NCBI RefSeq assembly: GCF_019264445.1
Contig: NZ_JAHVAB010000058.1
Coordinates: 110,962-174,961, forward strand
Reading direction: 5' to 3'
Length of the DNA stretch: 64,000 nucleotides
From: Hydrogenophaga sp.
GTDB lineage: Bacteria; Pseudomonadota; Gammaproteobacteria; Burkholderiales; Burkholderiaceae_C
Shown here: positions 59,190 through 64,000 of the stretch, in pieces
Position numbering within the stretch: position 1 is the first letter of the stretch
Layout: every line of letters begins with the position of its first letter
Translations under genes and position numbers: made by a program
Notes under the pieces: model-generated
Database searches by the model: none
What the model was told of the DNA's origin: nothing
Seen by the model: only the letters and a program-made list of their open reading frames with translations

Positions 59190-61343
59190 TCAGTAGGTGG
59201 GTTGGTGCTGGCGGATGGCGGCTTTGGCGGCGTCATCGAGCACGAAGCCGGCGCCGAAGCGCTCGGCCAGCTCGGCGCAGCGCTGCTCGAAAGCCTCGAT
59301 GCCCATGCCGTAGATGAACTGCAGCGTGCCACCCGTCCACGCGGGGAAGCCAATGCCGAAGATGGAACCGATGTTGCCGTCGTGCACGGTGGTGAGCACG
59401 CCTTCGGCCAGGCAGCGCGCGCTCTCCACCGACTGGCGAAACAGCAGGCGGTCTTTCAGGTCCTGCAGGTCCCATGGGGCGTCGGCTTTTTCAAACCGGT
59501 TCTTGAGCTCGGGCCACAGCTGTTTCTTCTGCCCGGCGGGGTAGTCGTAGAAGCCGCCACCGGCTGCGCGGCCCGGGCGCTTGAATTCCTTCACCATGCG
59601 CTCGACCAGCAGCTCGCCGCGGGTGGGCTGGTAGCGACGGCCTTCGCGCTCGAAATCCGCACGGGTCTGGTCCATGACATGCACCGAGAGCGAGAGCGCG
59701 GTCTCGTCGAGCACCGCGAGAGGCCCCACCGGCATGCCGGCTTGCATGGCGGCGTTTTCGATCACGGGAGCGGGAATGCCTTCGTCCAGCATGGCCGCGC
59801 CTTCCATCACGAAGGTGCCGAAGGTGCGGCTGGTGAAGAAGCCGCGCGAGTCGTTCACCACGATGGGCAGCTTGCCCAGCGCCTGCACGTAGTCGAACGC
59901 GCGGGCCACGGTCTCGTCGTCGGTCTCCTTGCCGCGGATGATCTCCACCAGCTTCATCTTGTCGACCGGGCTGAAGAAGTGGATGCCCACGAAACGCTGC
60001 GGCCGGCTGCTGGCCTGGGCCAGGCCGGAGATGGGCAGGGTGGACGTGTTGCTGGCAAAGAACCCTCCGGTGGCCAGCATGGGCTCGGCTTCCTTGGTCA
60101 CTGCGGCCTTGACGTCGCGGTTCTCGAACACCGCTTCAATGATGAGCTCGCAGCCCTTGAGGTCGCGGGTGTGGTCGGTGGGCAGGATGTTGTCGAGCAG
60201 CGCACGCTGGTCGTAGGGGCTCATGCGGCCCTTGTCCACGCGCGCCTGCGTGAGCTTGAAGCTGTACGACTTGCCGCGCTCGGCGGTCTCGATGCTCACG
60301 TCTTCCAGCACGGTCTGAATGCCCTTGCCCGCCTGCACATAGGCAATGCCGGCGCCCATCATGCCGGCGCCCAGAATGCCGACCCTCTTGGGCTTGTAGC
60401 GGGAAATGCCGGCCGGGCGCGACTGGCCGCTCTTGATCGCGTTCAGGTTGAAGAAGAACGTGTTGATCATGTTCTTCGCCACGGGGCTCACGATCAGCCG
60501 GGCCAGGTAGCGGCTCTCGATGCGCAGCGCGGTGTCGAAGTCGACCATCGCGCCTTCGGCCATGGCCGCCAGCGCGGCTTCGGGGGCCGGGTAGAGCCCG
60601 CGCGTTTTCTGCTTGAGCATGGCCGGCGCCACGGTGAGCATGCCGGCGATCTTCGGGTTGGCGGGCGTGCCGCCGGGAATCTTGTGGTCTTTGCTGTCCC
60701 AGGGCTGGCGCGACTGCGGGTGCGCGGCAATCCAGGCCAGCGCGGCCGCGCGCAGGGCAGCCGCCACATCGCCTTCGGGCGACACCAGCTCGTGCACCAG
60801 GCCGAGGTCGAGCGCTTCGCGCGGGTTGAACAGCTTGGCTTCCAGGATGTAGGGCTGCGCGCCCATCAGGCCGAGCAGGCGCGTCATCTTGGTGATGCCG
60901 CTGGCGCCGGGGATCAGGCCCAGCGTGATCTCGGGCAGGCCCAGCTGGATACGGGGGTTGTCCACGGCGATGCGGTGGTGGCCCACCAGCGCCACCTCCC
61001 AGCCACCGCCCAGCGCGGCGCCGTTGATGCAGCTCACCACCGGCACGCCCAGCGTTTCGAGCGTGCGGAAATTCTTCTTGGTCTGCTCGATTTCGGCGAA
61101 CACGCGTGGCGCGTCGCTGGGCTGCAGCCGCATGGTGCCCTTGAGGTCGGCGCCTGCAAAGAAGGTGCTCTTGGCCGAAGCGAGCACGATGCCCTTGATG
61201 TCGGCGCAGTCGCGCATGACCTGGGCCGTGACCTCGGTGAGGTCGCTCTGCCAGTCGGCGCACATGGTGTTGACGGGCGAGCCTTCCTCGTCAAAGGTGA
61301 TGGTGGCGATGCCGTCGGCAAGTTCGTAGCGGATGGTTTTCAT
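59190..61343 (-). CDS. Bifunctional enoyl-CoA hydratase/3-hydroxyacyl-CoA dehydrogenase (FadB/FadJ type)
   Basis: Multifunctional beta-oxidation protein, 717 residues. The N-terminal crotonase domain has KGIVLASAKSTFFAGADLKG and INGAALGGGWEVALVGHHRI for oxyanion-hole and catalytic residues. The dehydrogenase domain starts with the NAD motif VGILGAGMMGAGIAYVQAGK near 333 and contains NTSTLPISGLA and VGIHFFSPVDKMKLVEII, with the catalytic His-Phe-Phe. The C-terminal domain follows. It acts with the thiolase and acyl-CoA dehydrogenase encoded next to it. REP-like repeats lie just upstream. Confidence 0.92.
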   Translation of the reverse strand: MKTIRYELADGIATITFDEEGSPVNTMCADWQSDLTEVTAQVMRDCADIKGIVLASAKSTFFAGADLKGTMRLQPSDAPRVFAEIEQTKKNFRTLETLGVPVVSCINGAALGGGWEVALVGHHRIAVDNPRIQLGLPEITLGLIPGASGITKMTRLLGLMGAQPYILEAKLFNPREALDLGLVHELVSPEGDVAAALRAAALAWIAAHPQSRQPWDSKDHKIPGGTPANPKIAGMLTVAPAMLKQKTRGLYPAPEAALAAMAEGAMVDFDTALRIESRYLARLIVSPVAKNMINTFFFNLNAIKSGQSRPAGISRYKPKRVGILGAGMMGAGIAYVQAGKGIQTVLEDVSIETAERGKSYSFKLTQARVDKGRMSPYDQRALLDNILPTDHTRDLKGCELIIEAVFENRDVKAAVTKEAEPMLATGGFFASNTSTLPISGLAQASSRPQRFVGIHFFSPVDKMKLVEIIRGKETDDETVARAFDYVQALGKLPIVVNDSRGFFTSRTFGTFVMEGAAMLDEGIPAPVIENAAMQAGMPVGPLAVLDETALSLSVHVMDQTRADFEREGRRYQPTRGELLVERMVKEFKRPGRAAGGGFYDYPAGQKKQLWPELKNRFEKADAPWDLQDLKDRLLFRQSVESARCLAEGVLTTVHDGNIGSIFGIGFPAWTGGTLQFIYGMGIEAFEQRCAELAERFGAGFVLDDAAKAAIRQHQPTY

Positions 61344-61361
61344 ACAGATCGATGGTCTGAA

Positions 61362-61500
61362 ATCACCGTTCGCCCTGAGCCTGTCGAAGGGCTTGCGCGG
61401 TGCATCGCATGAGGGCTTCGACAGGCTCAGCCCGAACGGGGGGAGGTCTTCCGATCGTCCTGAGCTTGTCGAAGGGCAGGCTCAGCCGGAACGGCGATTG
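61362..61500. repeat. REP-like palindromic repeat cluster
   Basis: The left unit (61366-61392) and the right unit (61414-61439) form a near-perfect inverted repeat around the core GAGCCTGTCGAAG. A third, diverged copy of the core (CCTGAGCTTGTCGAAGG, 61459-61475) and another half copy (CAGGCTCAGCCGGAACGG, 61477-61494) follow. Such GAACGG-type palindromes are scattered through intergenic regions of Burkholderiales genomes. It occupies nearly all of the gap between the FadB-like and thiolase genes and may fold into stable hairpins in the shared mRNA. Confidence 0.8.
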
Positions 61501-61510
61501 GTGCTGTTTG

Positions 61511-62716
61511 CTAAATGCGTTCAACGATCGTGGCAATGCCCATGCCGCCGCCCACACAGAGCGTCGCCAGGCCATAGCGCAGCTGGCGGCGGTGCAGTTC
61601 GTCCACCAGCGTGCCCAGGATCATGGCGCCCGTGGCGCCCAGCGGGTGACCCATGGCGATGGCGCCACCGTTCACGTTCACCTTCTCGTGAGGCACGCCC
61701 ATCTCCTTCATGAACTTCATGGGCACGGCGGCAAACGCTTCGTTCACCTCGAACAGGTCGATCTGGTCGATGGTGAGGCCCGCCTTGGCCAGCGCCTTGC
61801 GCGCCGCCGGCATCGGGCCGGTGAGCATGATGGTGGGGTCTGCGCCCGAGAGCGCCACGGCGACGATGCGCGCGCGCGGCGTGAGGCCGTGCGTTTTGCC
61901 CGCGCCTTCGCTCCCGATCAGCACCGCAGTGGCGCCGTCGACAATGCCCGACGAATTGCCCGCATGGTGCACATGGTGGATGCGCTCGACCTGCGGATAG
62001 CGCTGCAGCGCCACGGCGTCAAAGCCCATGCCGCCGAGGTGCTCGAACGCCGGTTTGAGCGAGGCCAGGCCTTCCAGGGTGGTGTGCGGCTTGATGAACT
62101 CGTCTTCCTCCAGGATGGTCTGGCCGAGGAAGTCGGTGACGGGCACGACCGAGCCTTTGAAGTAGCCCGCTGCGCGAGCCGCCGCTGCGCGCTTTTGCGA
62201 TTCGAGCGCGAAGGCGTCCACGTCGTCGCGCGTGAAGCCTTCGAGCGTGGCGATCAGGTCGGCGCCAATGCCTTGCGGCACGAACAGCGTGTCGCTGTTG
62301 GTTTGCGGATCTTGTGCCCAGGCGCCGCCGTCTGAACCGATGGGCACGCGGCTCATGCTCTCGACGCCGCCGGCCACCACCAGCTCTTCCCAGCCGCTTT
62401 TCACCTTCATGGCGGCCATGTTCACCGCCTCCAGGCCCGAGGCGCAGAAGCGGTTGAGCTGCACGCCCGAGCAGCGCCAGTCCCATCCCGCCTTGAGGGC
62501 GGCCACCTTGGCAATCACCGAGCCCTGTTCGCCGATGGGAGAGACCACGCCCATCACCACGTCGTCCACGGCGGCGGTGTCGAAGCCGTTGCGCTGCTGC
62601 AGCTGGCTGAGCACACCGGCGAGCAGGTCGATGGGTTTGACCTCGTGCAGGCTGCCGTCTTTCTTGCCTTTGCCGCGCGGCGTGCGCACGGCATCGAATA
62701 CGAATGCTTCGCTCAT
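61511..62716 (-). CDS. Acetyl-CoA C-acyltransferase (3-ketoacyl-CoA thiolase)
   Basis: Degradative thiolase of 401 residues that cleaves 3-ketoacyl-CoA with CoA. The nucleophile Cys91 is in [12 protein letters not shown]. The acid-base residues are in [15 protein letters not shown] (His) and [12 protein letters not shown] (Cys). Length and motifs match FadA-type enzymes. Ribosome-binding site AGGAGA. First gene of the minus-strand beta-oxidation operon with the FadB-like and SDR genes, divergent from the acyl-CoA dehydrogenase gene, so both sides are probably controlled from one intergenic region. Confidence 0.94.
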   Translation of the reverse strand: MSEAFVFDAVRTPRGKGKKDGSLHEVKPIDLLAGVLSQLQQRNGFDTAAVDDVVMGVVSPIGEQGSVIAKVAALKAGWDWRCSGVQLNRFCASGLEAVNMAAMKVKSGWEELVVAGGVESMSRVPIGSDGGAWAQDPQTNSDTLFVPQGIGADLIATLEGFTRDDVDAFALESQKRAAAARAAGYFKGSVVPVTDFLGQTILEEDEFIKPHTTLEGLASLKPAFEHLGGMGFDAVALQRYPQVERIHHVHHAGNSSGIVDGATAVLIGSEGAGKTHGLTPRARIVAVALSGADPTIMLTGPMPAARKALAKAGLTIDQIDLFEVNEAFAAVPMKFMKEMGVPHEKVNVNGGAIAMGHPLGATGAMILGTLVDELHRRQLRYGLATLCVGGGMGIATIVERI

Positions 62717-62751
62717 GGTGTCTCCTGGGGGGCGGGCGGATGCCGCGAATC

Positions 62752-62757
62752 AGTATA
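62752..62757 (-). promoter_or_regulatory. Probable -10 of the thiolase operon
   Basis: TATACT on the minus strand lies 35 bases before the thiolase start codon, in the AT-rich part of the divergent region. A TTGACA-like element is present further upstream but at 22 bases, too far for good spacing. Confidence 0.35.
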
Positions 62758-62767
62758 GACTTTTGCC

Positions 62768-62779
62768 AAGCATTTGCTT
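62768..62779. promoter_or_regulatory. Palindrome in the divergent beta-oxidation promoter region
   Basis: AAGCATTTGCTT is symmetric (arms AAGCA and TGCTT around TT) and lies between the divergent thiolase and acyl-CoA dehydrogenase genes, close to a TATACT element. It is a good candidate operator for a TetR-type fatty-acid regulator; none is encoded nearby. Confidence 0.4.
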
Positions 62780-62819
62780 TGTCAAATTCCCTGCCCCCAG
62801 TCTGATAGGTGACACCGCC

Positions 62820-63983
62820 ATGATCGAACGCACCCTGTTCAATGCCGACCACGAGGCTTTTCGCGACAGCTTCCGCAAGTTCGTCGAGAAGGAAATTGCC
62901 CCCCACCACGAGGCCTGGGAAGAGCAGGGCTACGTGGACCGCGCGGTGTGGCGCAAGGCTGGTGAAAACGGCTTTCTGTGCATGACCCTGCCCGAGGCCT
63001 ATGGGGGCTCGGAGGCCGACAAGCTGTACTCGGTGGTGCAGATGGAAGAGATCGCGCGCACCGGCTTCACCGGCATCGGCTTCGGGCTGCACAGCGAGAT
63101 CGTGGCGCCGTACATCCTTCACTACGGCACCGAGGCTCAGAAGCAGAAGTACCTGCCCCAGCTGGCCAGCGGCGAGATGGTGGGGGCCATTGCCATGAGC
63201 GAACCCGCCGCCGGCAGCGACCTGCAGGGCGTGAAGAGCACGGCGATCCAGCAGCCGGACGGCAGCTACCTGCTCAATGGCAGCAAGACCTTCATCACCA
63301 ACGGCTGGCATGCCGACCTGGTGATCGTGGTGGCCAAGACCGACCCGAGCGCCGGCGCCAAAGGCACCAGCCTGCTGCTGGTCGAGCGCGGCATGCCGGG
63401 CTTCGAGAAAGGCAAGCGGCTCAAGAAGCTGGGCATGAAGGCACAGGACACCTCCGAGCTGTTTTTCGACAACGTCAAGGTGCCTGCCGAGAACCTGCTG
63501 GGCGGGCCGGCCATGCAGGGGCGCGGCTTCATCTGCCTGATGGAGCAACTGCCCTGGGAGCGTTTGCAGATCGCCATTGGCGCGGTGGCGGCGGCGCAGG
63601 CGGCCATCGACTGGACGGTGGCCTACACCAAAGAGCGCAAGGTGTTCGGCCAGGCCGTGGCGCAGTACCAGAACACGCGCTACAAGCTGGCCGAGCTGCA
63701 GACCGAGGTGCAGGTGGCGCGCGTGTTTGTGGACAAGTGCTGCGAGCTCATCGCCCAGGAGCAGCTCGATACCGCCACGGCCAGCATGGCCAAGTACTGG
63801 TGCTCCGACCTGCAGTGCAAGGTGATGGACGAGTGCCTGCAGCTCTTCGGCGGCTACGGCTACATGTGGGAGTACCCCATCACCCGTGCCTACGCCGATG
63901 CCCGCGTGCAGCGCATTTACGGCGGCACGAACGAAATCATGAAAGAGGTGATCTCGCGGGGCATGGGGCTGGGCGGGCGCTGA
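62820..63983 (+). CDS. Acyl-CoA dehydrogenase
   Basis: FAD-dependent dehydrogenase of 387 residues for the first step of beta-oxidation. The N-terminal helices (FRDSFRKFVEKEIAPHHEAW) lead to the FAD/substrate signature AIAMSEPAAGSDLQGVKSTA and the second motif FITNGWHADLVIVVAKTD. The C-terminal domain ends with QLFGGYGYMWEYPITRAYAD and RVQRIYGGTNEIMKEVI. The Glu in YGGTNEI near residue 374 is the likely base. Starts at the ATG at 62820, divergent from the thiolase operon. The gene is complete, ending 17 bases before the right edge. Confidence 0.94.
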   Translation: MIERTLFNADHEAFRDSFRKFVEKEIAPHHEAWEEQGYVDRAVWRKAGENGFLCMTLPEAYGGSEADKLYSVVQMEEIARTGFTGIGFGLHSEIVAPYILHYGTEAQKQKYLPQLASGEMVGAIAMSEPAAGSDLQGVKSTAIQQPDGSYLLNGSKTFITNGWHADLVIVVAKTDPSAGAKGTSLLLVERGMPGFEKGKRLKKLGMKAQDTSELFFDNVKVPAENLLGGPAMQGRGFICLMEQLPWERLQIAIGAVAAAQAAIDWTVAYTKERKVFGQAVAQYQNTRYKLAELQTEVQVARVFVDKCCELIAQEQLDTATASMAKYWCSDLQCKVMDECLQLFGGYGYMWEYPITRAYADARVQRIYGGTNEIMKEVISRGMGLGGR

Positions 63984-64000
63984 GCGCCCGCCCCGGGCGG

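Noticed and set aside
58185..61412. Plus-strand open frame of about 1075 codons opposite the SDR and FadB-like genes
   Set aside because: It crosses two real minus-strand genes and has the same shadow composition; no domain could be recognised.

Overview
The window is a GC-rich, densely coded stretch of chromosome from a betaproteobacterium, most likely a member of the Comamonadaceae in the Burkholderiales. The genus is not certain; Hydrogenophaga or a relative would fit. The assignment rests on protein similarity as I recognise it and on gene order: bamD facing rluD, the run ndk-rlmN-pilW-rodZ-ispG-hisS-yfgM-bamB-der-hfq-hflX-hflK-hflC-hisZ-purA, and lone Bug-type binding proteins with LysR regulators. 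I saw no rRNA, tRNA, CRISPR array, insertion sequence or prophage. No gap between genes exceeds about 210 bases.

Layout. 1-11 kb is accessory metabolism: the end of a lipoamide dehydrogenase gene, a secreted hydrolase, a LysR/Bug pair, an NlpC/P60 peptidase, an HpaB-like protein facing its TetR regulator, an isochorismatase-like hydrolase, propionyl-CoA synthetase and an ArsR repressor. 11.4-18.3 kb is the 2-oxoglutarate dehydrogenase operon (sucA, sucB, lpdA) followed by zapE. 18.3-25.3 kb holds a PP2C phosphatase, a DinG-like helicase, bamD, rluD, scpB and rluB. 25.4-42.2 kb is the long conserved housekeeping run listed above, all on the plus strand, ending with purA and a phosphoribosyltransferase. 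42.2-50.9 kb carries a cystathionine beta-lyase-like enzyme, a small basic protein, selU/mnmH, a divergent lysophospholipase/ABC-ATPase pair, a c-type cytochrome/thioredoxin operon facing a MocR regulator, and rlmB. 50.9-54.5 kb is a remnant of a type II secretion/pseudopilin locus with a secretin that has lost its N-terminal part. 54.5-58.3 kb holds a two-part chromate transporter, an acetyltransferase, a response regulator and a GAF-PAS histidine kinase. 58.4-64 kb is a beta-oxidation cluster: SDR, FadB/FadJ-like bifunctional protein and thiolase on the minus strand, and a divergent acyl-CoA dehydrogenase.

How it works together. The core supplies TCA-cycle flux (SucAB-Lpd), outer-membrane assembly (BamB, BamD), translation and RNA modification (HisS, RluB, RluD, RlmB, RlmN, SelU), isoprenoid, histidine and purine synthesis (IspG, HisZ, PurA), cell shape and division (RodZ, ZapE, ScpB), and membrane quality control (HflK/HflC). 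The accessory parts handle fatty-acyl and propionyl-CoA, aromatic or related oxidation, and organic-acid uptake.

I found no clearly new multi-gene system. The points most worth a second look are the broken secretin-cohesin locus and its junction near 53.8 kb, the divergent pair whose start codons share one CATG, an orphan YbbA-type ATPase without a permease, the palindrome that holds both stop codons of zapE and the phosphatase gene, and several well-formed operator-like inverted repeats next to their presumed regulators.
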